Assembly: GCA_034414555.1 (NCBI GenBank)
Contig: DAOUMA010000016.1
Coordinates: 171,775 to 235,774, forward strand
DNA from: CG2-30-46-19 sp034414555
GTDB taxonomy: Bacteria > Chloroflexota > Dehalococcoidia > GIF9 > AB-539-J10
DNA: 64,000 nucleotides
Direction of reading: 5' to 3'
Shown: positions 18,108 through 26,639 of the stretch, in pieces
How positions within the stretch are numbered: the stretch's first letter is position 1
Layout of the letters: every line of letters begins with the position of its first letter
The notes under the pieces: model-generated
What the model saw: the letters and a program-made list of their open reading frames with translations, nothing else
Told to the model about the DNA's origin: nothing
Databases searched by the model: none
Program-made: the position numbers and the translations under genes

Positions 18108-18833
18108 TCATCTGCAGTTAGGGCAAACATCAAAAAAATCGGGAGGTAAATTCAATTTTCCCCTAATATACTCCAGCTGCTCTTCAGGAGCCCAATAGTT
18201 GCCACAAACTTTGCATTTCTTCAACTTAAATTCCGTCTTCCACTTGCGAGCATAGACCACCCGGGTGTTACCCTTATCCTCCATCTTTATCGCCCCCGTG
18301 GGACAGACATAGGCGCAGGAACCGCAGCCAATACAATCCGCTGAAGGTTCCAAGAAAGGCGTGGCTAACTCCCTGTTCACCCCGCGGTTGACCAGGCTGA
18401 TGGCGCTTCTTCCCACAATCTGCTCGCAAGCCCTGGCGCAGAGAGCACAAAGAATGCAATCCTCATGTTCCAAATATTCCGACTTGAACGATGGTTGCTT
18501 GATACCCATTTCTAAAGCCAGTTTCTTTATCGCCTCATTCTGAGAACATCGAGATAGGAGCAATTCCATTATCATCTTGCGATTAGTTACAACGCGTGGT
18601 GAGTTAGTCTTAACCTCAAGTCCTTCTTCCACAGGATAAAGGCAGGAGGCGACTATTCGCGAACGACCTCCCTTAGAGATTTCTACGGAACATAGGCGGC
18701 AGGCTCCATAAGGAGCCAGGTTTTCATTATGACAAAGAGTAGGGATATAGATTTCATTCTCCCGGGCTACCTCGAGTATCGTCTGCCCTTCTTTTGCTTC
18801 CAGTTTTTGATTGTCAATATTTATGGTTACCAT
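18108..18833 (-). CDS. [2Fe-2S]/[4Fe-4S] electron-transfer subunit, HoxU / NuoG N-terminal-like
   Basis: A 241-residue iron-sulfur protein. A [2Fe-2S] ferredoxin domain is at the N-terminus (CHNENLAPYGACRLC with a later Cys at about residue 63), then the region typical of NuoG/HoxU, and two [4Fe-4S] motifs, CILCALCARACE and CIGCGSCAYVCP. A further CxxC...CPNC zinc-ribbon-like tail (CKVCGNYW, CPNCR) is unusual for HoxU. It follows the NuoF-like gene by two bases, so the two are surely co-expressed. It probably passes electrons between the flavin subunit and ferredoxin or the pyruvate oxidoreductase (inference). No hydrogenase catalytic subunit is seen. Confidence 0.83.
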   Translation of the reverse strand: MVTINIDNQKLEAKEGQTILEVARENEIYIPTLCHNENLAPYGACRLCSVEISKGGRSRIVASCLYPVEEGLEVKTNSPRVVTNRKMIMELLLSRCSQNEAIKKLALEMGIKQPSFKSEYLEHEDCILCALCARACEQIVGRSAISLVNRGVNRELATPFLEPSADCIGCGSCAYVCPTGAIKMEDKGNTRVVYARKWKTEFKLKKCKVCGNYWAPEEQLEYIRGKLNLPPDFFDVCPNCR

Positions 18834-18835
18834 TT

Positions 18836-20695
18836 TTACTTCACGCCTACCGCTTCTAGCTTACAAACATCTTTGCAGATGCCGCACTTAATACATTTGC
18901 TCTGGTCCAGCACCACCGGTTTCTTTTTACCCATAAAGGTTATTGCCTCTACAGGACAAGCCTTTTCACAAAGCCGGCAACCCATACATTTCTCATCTAT
19001 TATGTAATATTGAATCAGTGTTTTGCAGACACCAGCAGGGCATCTCTTATCTTTGATGTGAGCTTCATATTCATCCCTGAAATAATGAAGCGTAGTTAAC
19101 ACCGGATTAGCTGCGGTAGCACCTAACGCACACAGCGACGTATCTTTCAAGGCAGCGGAGATGCGCTCCAGGAGCTCAATATCACTTTCCTCACCTTTAC
19201 CTTCGGTAATATCGTCCAGAATTTGCCTCATTCTCTTTATGCCTTCGCGACATGGGACACATTTACCACACGATTCTTCCTCCAGAAAGGTGAGAAAATA
19301 CCTGGCTGTATCCACCATGCAGGTATCTTCATCCATAACAATCATGCCACCTGAGCCCATCATCGAGCCAGCCTCGGTCAATTCATCAAAATCTACCGGC
19401 ATATCAAGCATGCTTTCAGGTATGACACCACCCGAAGGTCCACCAGTCTGCACTCCCTTGAACTTTTTCCCTTCCTTTATGCCACCGCCAATATCATAAA
19501 TAACTTCTCGTAATGTCATTCCCATAGGCACTTCCACCAAACCCGTGTTGTTCACTTTGCCTACCAGTGAGAAGATTTTTGTCCCCTTACTGCCTTCAGT
19601 GCCTATAGTCCTAAACCAATCAGCTCCTTTGTTGATTATCAGGGGCACATTTGCCAGGGTTTCCACATTGTTTAAGTTACTAGGCTTATCCCACAAGCCT
19701 CTTTCTACAGTGTGAATGTATTTCGCTCTTGGTTCTCCTACTTTACCCTCAAGTGAAGCCATTAGGGCACTTGATTCCCCGCAAACAAAAGCACCGCCAC
19801 CTCTACTGATATGAACCGTAAAATCAAAACCAGAGCCAAGAATGTTTTTTCCTAAGAACCCTAATTCCTCCGCTTGGTTTATTGCCGTGGCAGCATTTTC
19901 TACCGCTAAAGGGTACTCGTTGCGCACATAAATATAACCCTCGTGGGAACCGATAGCATAAGCGGCAATTACCAAGCCTTCAAGAACACTATGAGGATTG
20001 CCTTCGAGCAGGCTTCTGTTAGCATAAACACCAGGGTCACCTTCGTCACAATTAGCGATAACATACTTTGGTTCTCCCGGAGCATTACGACAAGACTCCC
20101 ATTTTCGACCAGCAGGAAATCCCCCGCCCCCACGCCCCCTTAGCATCGATTTTTTGACTTCCTCAATTACTTGCTCGGGGGACTCATCAAAAAGGACTTT
20201 AGCCAAAGCTGAATAACCACCTAGGGCAATGTAATCTTCAATGTTATCGGGGGCGATGTCACCATTATTACCGAAGACAATCCTTTTTTGGTTTTTATAA
20301 AAAGGTACATCTGATGGATGTACATACTTCTTACCGGTAGCAGGGTCAACATACAACAACCTGTCGATGACATTGCCCCGGCTAATAGTTTCTCCCACGA
20401 TTTGAGGCACATCCTCTACTTTTACCTGTTGATAAAAGATATCACCAGGTTGAATGACCACAATCGGCCCTCTCTCGCAAAAGCCATGACAGCCTGTAGC
20501 TTTTATGTCAACTTTATCAGCTAATCCTTGATTCCCTATCTCCTGCCTGAAAGCTTCGGTAGCCACCACACAGCCACTGGCATGACATCCTGTGCCATTG
20601 CATACACTGACAAGTGGCTTACCCTTTTCCCTTTTTGCCACTATTCCCTTCCTTAGATTCTCTAAGTCCCGTTTAGATTTTACTTTCTGCAACAT
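18836..20695 (-). CDS. NADH-binding flavoprotein, NuoF/HndC-like with extra ferredoxin domains
   Basis: About 619 residues from the ATG at 20695, which has AAGGT upstream; a longer frame would begin at 20740 inside nuoE. Domains: an N-terminal thioredoxin-like [2Fe-2S] segment (SVCNGTGCHASGC), the NuoF core with the NADH/FMN motif MLRGRGGGGFPAGRKWE, YVIANCDEGDPG, the SLBB domain, the [4Fe-4S] motif CGKCVPCREG, and a C-terminal two-cluster ferredoxin (CMGCRLCEKACP, CIKCGICKDVC). This fusion occurs in NADP-reducing hydrogenases (HndC) and other soluble NADH:ferredoxin modules. It sits in an operon with porCD-A-B and a HoxU-like gene. Confidence 0.92.
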   Translation of the reverse strand: MLQKVKSKRDLENLRKGIVAKREKGKPLVSVCNGTGCHASGCVVATEAFRQEIGNQGLADKVDIKATGCHGFCERGPIVVIQPGDIFYQQVKVEDVPQIVGETISRGNVIDRLLYVDPATGKKYVHPSDVPFYKNQKRIVFGNNGDIAPDNIEDYIALGGYSALAKVLFDESPEQVIEEVKKSMLRGRGGGGFPAGRKWESCRNAPGEPKYVIANCDEGDPGVYANRSLLEGNPHSVLEGLVIAAYAIGSHEGYIYVRNEYPLAVENAATAINQAEELGFLGKNILGSGFDFTVHISRGGGAFVCGESSALMASLEGKVGEPRAKYIHTVERGLWDKPSNLNNVETLANVPLIINKGADWFRTIGTEGSKGTKIFSLVGKVNNTGLVEVPMGMTLREVIYDIGGGIKEGKKFKGVQTGGPSGGVIPESMLDMPVDFDELTEAGSMMGSGGMIVMDEDTCMVDTARYFLTFLEEESCGKCVPCREGIKRMRQILDDITEGKGEESDIELLERISAALKDTSLCALGATAANPVLTTLHYFRDEYEAHIKDKRCPAGVCKTLIQYYIIDEKCMGCRLCEKACPVEAITFMGKKKPVVLDQSKCIKCGICKDVCKLEAVGVK

Positions 20696-20714
20696 TATGA
20701 CCTTGCCACCGTCG

Positions 20715-21161
20715 TTAATATCGAGCCAGTAAAGAGTCAACTTTACCAGCGCTCATCTGTCCAAAATACTCTCCGTCAATATTCACCACCGGTCCCAGAG
20801 CACAGCATCCCATGCAATTTACTGTTTCCAGTGTGAACTTATAATCACCCGTAGTTTCCCCACGGCTAATTTTCAAACTCCGCTCAATTTGCTCCAGCAC
20901 CTTGGAAGCACCTCTAACATGACAGGCAGTTCCCAGACAGAGGTTAATTAGATGTTTGCCACGGGGCGTAAGGCTAAAAGCCTTAAAGAAAGTAGCTACG
21001 CTATATACCTGGCTTAGCGGAATACCCATAGTATCGCTTACTTGAATTAAGTCTTCCTTGGGCAAATAGTGGAACTCAGCTTGAATATCCTGGAGGATGG
21101 AAATTAGCTGTCCCCTATCAGCATTATATTTATTAATAATAGCAGTAACTTTTTTATTCAC
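20715..21161 (-). CDS. NuoE/HndA-like [2Fe-2S] thioredoxin-fold subunit
   Basis: Small partner of the NuoF-like flavoprotein. The [2Fe-2S] cysteines are in CLGTACHVRG and CMGCCALGP, as in NuoE of complex I and HndA. I chose the GTG at 21161, which follows AAGGAG and overlaps porB by 8 bases; an ATG at 21188 would give 157 residues and a 35-base overlap. It forms, with the next two genes, a soluble NADH-oxidising or reducing module beside pyruvate:ferredoxin oxidoreductase. Confidence 0.92.
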   Translation of the reverse strand: MNKKVTAIINKYNADRGQLISILQDIQAEFHYLPKEDLIQVSDTMGIPLSQVYSVATFFKAFSLTPRGKHLINLCLGTACHVRGASKVLEQIERSLKISRGETTGDYKFTLETVNCMGCCALGPVVNIDGEYFGQMSAGKVDSLLARY

Positions 21162-22077
21162 TAGATGCTTTCTCCTTGAGACTGGCATATTCAGCGCTTA
21201 CCCGCTGCTGTATTTTTTTCACTATTTTCGGTGTGAGGTGTCTGAATCTCCCTTGCGGTTTAAGGTAGTCTCCGACAGGCCGTAGTCGTGGCGGATCATA
21301 ATTTAAGGTATATTTGCCATCCTCTACCTCATAAAGTGGGAAAACTCCTGTTTCCACTGCTAGACGCCCTAACCTTATAGTTATATCAGAGGGAGTTCGC
21401 CAGCCCGTAGGACAAACCGATAGGATATGAACGTAAGTGGGACCTTCAATAGCCACTGCTTTTTTTATCTTGTTCATAAGGTCAAAGGGATAACTAGGTG
21501 AGGCAGTAGCCACATAGGGAATGTCGTGAGCAACAGCAATAGCGGGCATATTTTTCTTCCAGGTGCTTTGTCCCATGCTGACTTTCCCTGCTGGTTGAGT
21601 AGTAGTGGAAGCACCAAAAGGAGTAGCACTTGACCTCTGGATGCCGGTGTTCATATAGGCTTCATTATCAAAGCAAACGTAGAGAAAATCATGCCCTCTC
21701 TCAAAGGCGCCGGATATAGCTCCAAAGCCAATGTCAAAGGTTGCTCCGTCACCGCCCATAGCTACGACCTTGGTCTTAGGTAAAGAAGTCCCCTTCCGTC
21801 TTAGCGCCTTCATTCCTGCTTCTATGCCTGAGGCTACTATGGCGGAATTCTCAAACAAAGTGTGAATCCAGGGAATCTCCCAGGAGGTATAAGGAAGCTG
21901 CGAGGATATAATCTCCATACATCCGGTAGACATGACAACAATTACATTTCTGCCAAGAGCTTTCATTACAAGCTTCACTGCTAGAGCCTCACCACACCCG
22001 GAACAAGCACGGTGTCCGGGAGCAAAGCTTTGCCTCTTTGTCACTAAACGAGGTACATATATGCCTAAAGTCTCCAT
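21154..22077 (-). CDS. porB: Pyruvate:ferredoxin oxidoreductase beta subunit
   Basis: A 307-residue ThDP-binding beta subunit of the 2-oxoacid:ferredoxin oxidoreductase family. Cluster cysteines CSGCGEALA near residue 25, the ThDP site GGDGATFDIGFG with FDNEAYMNTG, and the late Cys in SVCPTGW are present, as in archaeal-type PorB. It converts pyruvate + CoA to acetyl-CoA and CO2 with reduction of ferredoxin, or the reverse. Its start abuts the porA stop. Confidence 0.93.
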   Translation of the reverse strand: METLGIYVPRLVTKRQSFAPGHRACSGCGEALAVKLVMKALGRNVIVVMSTGCMEIISSQLPYTSWEIPWIHTLFENSAIVASGIEAGMKALRRKGTSLPKTKVVAMGGDGATFDIGFGAISGAFERGHDFLYVCFDNEAYMNTGIQRSSATPFGASTTTQPAGKVSMGQSTWKKNMPAIAVAHDIPYVATASPSYPFDLMNKIKKAVAIEGPTYVHILSVCPTGWRTPSDITIRLGRLAVETGVFPLYEVEDGKYTLNYDPPRLRPVGDYLKPQGRFRHLTPKIVKKIQQRVSAEYASLKEKASSE

Positions 22078-23247
22078 TTATCCCCTTACCCCGAATATTT
22101 CAACTTCCTCGAACTTTCCTTGTTCTGCCTTCTCCATTCCTCGATGTATTATATTCTGGAACCCCTCAACCGATATATCTCTGCCACCAAGCCCACCGAT
22201 AAAGCCAATAATCTGCGGTTTCTTTTCTAAATGATATAGAGCAGCCTTTACCTCAGAACAGACTGGACCTGGACCACCAAAGGAGATAGCGCGGTCAAGG
22301 ACGATGAGCAGCTTCGCTTGAGCTACTGCCTGACAGAACACATCAAAGGGAAATGGGCGCCATAGGCGTAATTTTACCAATCCTACTTTTTCCCCTGCCT
22401 CTCTTAATCTATCTATAGCTCCCATAGCTACCTCGCTAAAGCTTCCCATAGTCAATAGCAAAACATCAGCATCCTCTGTCCGATATGTTTCCACGGGGAA
22501 GTAATCACGCCCAAACAGCCCTCCGAATTCTCGCCATGCTTGTAAAATAACTTTCATAGAATTTCGCAGAGCTTCGTCCTGGCTTTTCTTAGCCTCGGTA
22601 TAAAGGTCAGGCGTCGCAAAGTCACCCATAGTTGATGGCTTACTCGGATTGAGTGCATAAAGAGGACGAAATTTGGGAAGAAATTTATTCACCTCTTCAA
22701 CCTCAGGAAGTAAAACAGATTCAATAACATGCGACAGGTGGAAACCATCAATGTGAACCATTGTAGGAAGGAGAACTGCAGGGTCTTCAGCGATACGGAA
22801 AGCACACAGGGTTAAATCAAATGCTTGTTGTGCATTTTCGGCAAACATTTGAATCCAGCCAGTATCCCTGACAGCCATGACGTCAGAGTGGTCACCCCAG
22901 ATACTTAGTGGTGATGATAAGGCCCGATTGCAGACCGACATGACTATGGGTAACCTCATTGCTGAAGCTACATACAATACCTCATGCATCAGCTCCAAAC
23001 CTTGACCAGCAGTGGCAGTGAATGTTCTCGCACCAACTGCTGAAGCGCCAAGACAACCACTCATCGCCGAGTGCTCCGATTCAACAGGTATGTAACTGGC
23101 ATCCAGTTCACCATCGGCGATCAATTGTGCAATGCGCTCCACGATGTGAGTCTGAGGAGTAATGGGATAAGCTGAAGCAACATCGATGTTCGCCATTTTT
23201 ACTGCTTCAGCAATGGCAAAGGAGGATTCAAATCCCACTCTTTTCAT
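22078..23247 (-). CDS. porA: Pyruvate:ferredoxin oxidoreductase alpha subunit
   Basis: A 389-residue alpha subunit with the family's N-terminal signature (AYPITPQTHIVE, YIPVESEHSAMSGCLGASAVGARTFTATAGQGLELM) and the CoA-binding second domain (VLLLTMGSFSEVAMGAID, VGLVKLRLWRPFP). Four-base overlap with porCD upstream and direct contact with porB downstream show one operon. Substrate pyruvate is inferred from similarity to PorA; another 2-oxoacid is possible. Confidence 0.93.
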   Translation of the reverse strand: MKRVGFESSFAIAEAVKMANIDVASAYPITPQTHIVERIAQLIADGELDASYIPVESEHSAMSGCLGASAVGARTFTATAGQGLELMHEVLYVASAMRLPIVMSVCNRALSSPLSIWGDHSDVMAVRDTGWIQMFAENAQQAFDLTLCAFRIAEDPAVLLPTMVHIDGFHLSHVIESVLLPEVEEVNKFLPKFRPLYALNPSKPSTMGDFATPDLYTEAKKSQDEALRNSMKVILQAWREFGGLFGRDYFPVETYRTEDADVLLLTMGSFSEVAMGAIDRLREAGEKVGLVKLRLWRPFPFDVFCQAVAQAKLLIVLDRAISFGGPGPVCSEVKAALYHLEKKPQIIGFIGGLGGRDISVEGFQNIIHRGMEKAEQGKFEEVEIFGVRG

Positions 23248-24128
23248 TCTTTTACTTCCTCAACCATGGTTATTGCCTGTGTCCAGCACTCACGGGCACA
23301 GATGCCACATCCTTTACAATAATAAAGGTCAGCTTCAAAGTAGCCGTCCCCATTCTGGCTAATACAGTCTTCAGGGCAGAAGAGAGAACAGATGCCACAT
23401 TTGATGCATCGGTCATGGTTAAATATCGGACGCTGTGCTCTCCAATCTCCGGTGCGGTAGCTCCTGGCATTTCCTAGCTCAGTTACCACAAACCCAGGAG
23501 TTAGTTCCTGCCATGATGGCCATGATTCCTTCGCATATACCCTTTCAACTTTCTTAGAAGTGGGGCTCAGCTTGGCCACAGAAGTTTCTTTATACGCCCT
23601 TTTACAAGCTTCGATGTTCCTTTGAGCTAATTTTCCAAAGCGCTCCTCTATTGGTTCCAATAGAGATTCTAGCTTAATCGCGTCACTTACCCTTAGCAGA
23701 GCTCCTAACATGGTAGTATTGACAATAGGCACCTTTAGTAACTCCAATGCAATCGCTGTGGCGTCAACTACTGCTAATTGCCATGGACCTCCAAACTCAA
23801 GTTTTATGTCAACTAATTTCTTGGAGCTATTTATTATCAGTGCACCTCCATCCTTAAGCCCGGAGGTGACATCAACTATGTAGAGTAAACCAGGGTCTAG
23901 CACTACTACAATATCAGGTTGGGTTACTGCTGACCTTACTCGAATATGCTCGCTCTCACTTATGCGATTGAAAGCCAGGACAGGAGCGCCTCTCCTTTCA
24001 GGACCAAAGCTAGGAAAAGCTTGTGCAAATTTACCCTCTTTTATCGCTGCTAACGCTGTAAGCTCTGCCGATGTTACCGCACCCTGCCCTCCCCTGCCAT
24101 GCCAGCGAATTTCAGTAAGTTTATCCAC
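23244..24128 (-). CDS. Pyruvate:ferredoxin oxidoreductase gamma-delta fusion
   Basis: A 294-residue fusion. Residues about 1-190 are the gamma subunit (EIRWHGRGGQGAVTSAELTA, AFPSFGPERRGAPV, LDPGLL); about 225-290 are the delta ferredoxin with two [4Fe-4S] motifs (CIKCGICSLFCP, CKGCGICARECW). The start is GTG. A tRNA-Arg gene lies 19 bases upstream on the same strand, so tRNA and operon may share a transcript. The gamma and delta subunits are separate proteins in archaea and a fusion in several bacteria. Confidence 0.93.
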   Translation of the reverse strand: MDKLTEIRWHGRGGQGAVTSAELTALAAIKEGKFAQAFPSFGPERRGAPVLAFNRISESEHIRVRSAVTQPDIVVVLDPGLLYIVDVTSGLKDGGALIINSSKKLVDIKLEFGGPWQLAVVDATAIALELLKVPIVNTTMLGALLRVSDAIKLESLLEPIEERFGKLAQRNIEACKRAYKETSVAKLSPTSKKVERVYAKESWPSWQELTPGFVVTELGNARSYRTGDWRAQRPIFNHDRCIKCGICSLFCPEDCISQNGDGYFEADLYYCKGCGICARECWTQAITMVEEVKE

Positions 24129-24147
24129 TTGTATTATTTACCTTCCG

Positions 24148-24219
24148 CGCCCCTGAAGGGACTTGAACCCTTGCACCTGGCTCCGGAGGCCAGTGCTCTA
24201 TCCTCTGAGCTACAGGGGC
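24148..24219 (-). tRNA. tRNA-Arg (anticodon CCG)
   Basis: Read on the minus strand: acceptor GCCCCTG pairs with CAGGGGC, D arm GCTC/GAGC, anticodon stem CTGGC/GCCAG with loop CTCCGGA, anticodon CCG; T arm AAGGG/CCCTT. Discriminator G, no encoded CCA. Confidence 0.92.
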
Positions 24220-24291
24220 GAAGTTAAAATGATAGCACTGCCAGAGCAATTTGGTCAACCTTTGAGATTGTTTAGCAACCTATCTCCCTGA

Positions 24292-24388
24292 CCCCCTTCC
24301 CTTGCTAAGGGAAGGGGGAGTGTAGGTAAGAGAGGGGTTTTACCCCTCTCTATAAATTTCTTCCCCCTCTCATTTGAAGGAGAGGGGG
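24292..24388. repeat. Three tandem perfect hairpins (repeat cluster)
   Basis: Three stem-loops in a row: CCCCCTTCCC/GGGAAGGGGG (24292-24318, 7-base loop), AGAGAGGGG/CCCCTCTCT (24329-24351, 5-base loop) and CCCCCTCTC/GAGAGGGGG (24363-24388, 8-base loop). All stems are perfect. They lie between the cation exchanger gene and tRNA-Arg and could end transcription in either direction, though no clear T-run follows. Confidence 0.75.
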
Positions 24389-24416
24389 ATAAAGGAGGTG
24401 AGGTTAGTAAACACTC

Positions 24417-25628
24417 TCAACCTTTGCCAGGTGATTTAATCAAAGAGAAAGTTTGTTGCAACATTGAATAGAGACTTTTAATCGCTTGTTTATCCTTAAG
24501 TAGCACCACCAAAGCTAAAACGATATAAACACCTGAATAGCCATAGCGTACCCATGGGTTAGGAAAAGCTAATTGAGTAATGAAAAGGAAGAACAATGTC
24601 AGGGCTCCCCATGCTGGAAGCCTCAATCGAGCCAGAATGCTTAGAGCGAAAAGTGATTGGGCTGAGGTAAGCAGTATTTCCTCCACTTGGCGACCATCCA
24701 GGAGCAGGGCCCCGGGTGCTCCCCGGGAAATACTATAAACTATAGGCATGGTTGCTACTAGCAGAGTCCATTGGTTAACTTTAGAGGAAATGAGTGTTCC
24801 TAAAGCAGCACCACCATTGTTACCTAAAACAAAGATTACCGCTATAACGATCTCCGGAGCTTCTGAAGCCAGGGGCGCTAGCCATTGCACTAAGATGAAA
24901 TCCTCAATTCCCCATGCTTTTCCCATACCTAGCAGCCCTTCAGCGAAAGGCTCGGCTGAGGCTAAAATAGCCACCGCAGCAAAAATAAATAGACCAATGG
25001 TCACAGTCCGTCTTATTCCTTTACCAAGGCAGCCTATACTAACCGCTGGCCCAGTAAGTTCAGGTGGCTCAACTTTACCTCGAGAACTTGTCCACATATA
25101 AAGAATGAAAAGAGTCAGCAAAAAAATACTGTCTACCAAAGACAATGTCCCTTTGATAGGGATAATAAATGCATAAAGAGTAGCTAAGAGTAAAAAACTA
25201 AGCTCGGTTGTCTGCTCCTTACCGACTTCGACAGTCCTTCTTTTTTTTAACCAAAAGAGAAAAGCTACCAGAGACCAACCGATGCCAATGAGCAATCGGT
25301 TGGCCCCTGTCATGTTTGCGGTAACGTAGGGTATATACTGAGCATTATTGCCTGCTGTCCACGCAAAATAGGCATCGACAACATATTCAGGAAGTACAGC
25401 CACCAAGGCTATCAGAGCTAAAGCCAGTGCCTGAGATATATCCATTTGGGCAACCTCGCATGCCCAACAAAGCAGAAACGCTGCTCCCAGGATAGCCAGG
25501 CCAAAAATCATAGCTTCAAACTGAGGTGAGATGTGTATTCCGTAGAGTCTCAGCCATAGCCCTGGGATAGTAATGAGGACGGCTATTGCCAGGAAAAGCC
25601 AGTTTTTTATTCCATAATTTGTCTTCAA
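24417..25628 (-). CDS. Sodium/calcium exchanger family (NCX/CaCA) membrane protein
   Basis: A 403-residue polytopic membrane protein. The two inverted alpha repeats of the CaCA superfamily are visible: LIALVAVLPEYVVDAYFAW with NMTGANRLLIGIGW in the first half, and LAPLASEAPEIVIAVIFVLG with GTLISSKVNQWTLLVA in the second, each with the key acidic residue in a P-E motif. About ten hydrophobic segments. It would exchange a divalent cation against Na+ or H+; the ion is not determinable. Downstream lies the hairpin cluster. Confidence 0.85.
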   Translation of the reverse strand: MKTNYGIKNWLFLAIAVLITIPGLWLRLYGIHISPQFEAMIFGLAILGAAFLLCWACEVAQMDISQALALALIALVAVLPEYVVDAYFAWTAGNNAQYIPYVTANMTGANRLLIGIGWSLVAFLFWLKKRRTVEVGKEQTTELSFLLLATLYAFIIPIKGTLSLVDSIFLLTLFILYMWTSSRGKVEPPELTGPAVSIGCLGKGIRRTVTIGLFIFAAVAILASAEPFAEGLLGMGKAWGIEDFILVQWLAPLASEAPEIVIAVIFVLGNNGGAALGTLISSKVNQWTLLVATMPIVYSISRGAPGALLLDGRQVEEILLTSAQSLFALSILARLRLPAWGALTLFFLFITQLAFPNPWVRYGYSGVYIVLALVVLLKDKQAIKSLYSMLQQTFSLIKSPGKG

Positions 25629-25666
25629 TTCAGCAATGCTATAATACTATAACAGTTTGAGATTGA

Positions 25667-25754
25667 GGAGAGGTGACCGAGTGGTTTATGGTGCCGCTCT
25701 CGAAAAGCGGTGGGTAGCAATGCCTCGTGGGTTCGAATCCCACCCTCTCCGCCA
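25667..25754 (+). tRNA. tRNA-Ser (anticodon CGA)
   Basis: Acceptor GGAGAGG pairs with CCTCTCC, discriminator G, followed by an encoded CCA (25752-25754), unlike the other intact tRNAs here. Anticodon stem CCGCT/AGCGG with loop CTCGAAA; long variable arm as expected for Ser. The GC-rich foreign-looking block starts immediately after it. Confidence 0.93.
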
Positions 25755-25755
25755 G

Positions 25756-25959
25756 TTGGGAAATGAAACCATTGGGGAAACCATAAAAAAGCTAAGAACA
25801 AAACAAGGTTTAAGCCAAGATGATTTGGCACGGAAAGCCGAGCTTAAATATTCTACTCTCGCCAAAATTGAGGGTGATTTTGTAAAGAAGCCGGGCGTTC
25901 AAATGGTTGCCAAAATCGCCAATGCATTGGGCGTTTCAATAGAGGAATTGATAAAATAA
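25756..25959 (+). CDS. Small XRE-family helix-turn-helix regulator
   Basis: The 67-residue frame from the TTG at 25756 encodes a single XRE/Cro-type HTH domain: IKKLRTKQGLSQDDLARKAE, then YSTLAKIEGDF and a C-terminal GVSIEELIK. There is no ATG in frame; a longer frame would run back through tRNA-Ser and is not credible, so the start is uncertain. It lies one base after the CCA of the tRNA and five bases before the DUF1214 gene, so it is probably that pair's regulator. Its style resembles small HTH proteins of Patescibacteria (family memory, not searched). Confidence 0.7.
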   Translation: MGNETIGETIKKLRTKQGLSQDDLARKAELKYSTLAKIEGDFVKKPGVQMVAKIANALGVSIEELIK

Positions 25960-25964
25960 ATAAT

Positions 25965-26639
25965 ATGAGCAAAAGAACATATACAATTTTTATAGCACTC
26001 GTCGGCGTGGTATGCGTCTACGTCATCATCCGTTCATCCCTCTTTGCCGATGTACTGACTCTGCGTAATGCCTTGGTGCAAGGCTTCCTCGTCGGCTTCG
26101 GGCTGGCGGTTGTCACGGTCGAAATTTTAGCCAGGATTAAAGCCACAAAGGTTAACGGCTGGGTCACCGTTTTCGGTTGCGGCTTGCCCGGCAACGGCAT
26201 GTTTACGCGGGCCGCACACGCCGCAATATTTCCCGGCCCGGTAAACGTACCGCAGGAGGCGATGTATTGGTGGGCGCACGTTGACGGCGCGGGTCATGCG
26301 CTCTCCGGAGAGCGCGACTACATCATGCACTTTCCTCCGGGCGGTCTTCCGCCCAATGATGCATTCTGGTCGCTGACTATGGCTGATGCGAAAAATCGCT
26401 TTGTGGCGAATCCGCTCAACCGGTATATTGTCGGCAATCGATCCGGCCTCATTCCAAACGCCGACGGCTCAGTGGATATCTACATCCAAAACACCGATCC
26501 GGCTGGGCATGAGTCCAACTGGCTTCCGTCACCGGCAGGCACATTCAATATCTGGCTTCGTGTGTATATGCCCGGCGCGGCCATTTTGGACGGCACGTAC
26601 AAGGTGCCGCCGATTGTCGAAGTAAAATTAAAACAATGA
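25965..26639 (+). CDS. DUF1214 domain protein with two N-terminal membrane helices
   Basis: A 224-residue protein. Two hydrophobic segments (about 6-27 and 40-58), then a DUF1214-like domain with YWWAHVDGAG, FPPGGLPPNDAFWSLTM, RYIVGNRSGL, GSVDIYIQNTDP and the Trp-rich FNIWLRVYMPG ending. DUF1214 normally follows DUF1254 within one protein; here the order is reversed and split over two genes that overlap by four bases. The GC content is visibly higher than in the flanking genes. Function unknown. Confidence 0.78.
   Translation: MSKRTYTIFIALVGVVCVYVIIRSSLFADVLTLRNALVQGFLVGFGLAVVTVEILARIKATKVNGWVTVFGCGLPGNGMFTRAAHAAIFPGPVNVPQEAMYWWAHVDGAGHALSGERDYIMHFPPGGLPPNDAFWSLTMADAKNRFVANPLNRYIVGNRSGLIPNADGSVDIYIQNTDPAGHESNWLPSPAGTFNIWLRVYMPGAAILDGTYKVPPIVEVKLKQ

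Noticed and set aside
18108..21161. NAD(P)-reducing [FeFe] or [NiFe] hydrogenase
   Set aside because: The NuoE/NuoF/HoxU-like subunits occur in such enzymes, but no catalytic hydrogenase subunit is present.
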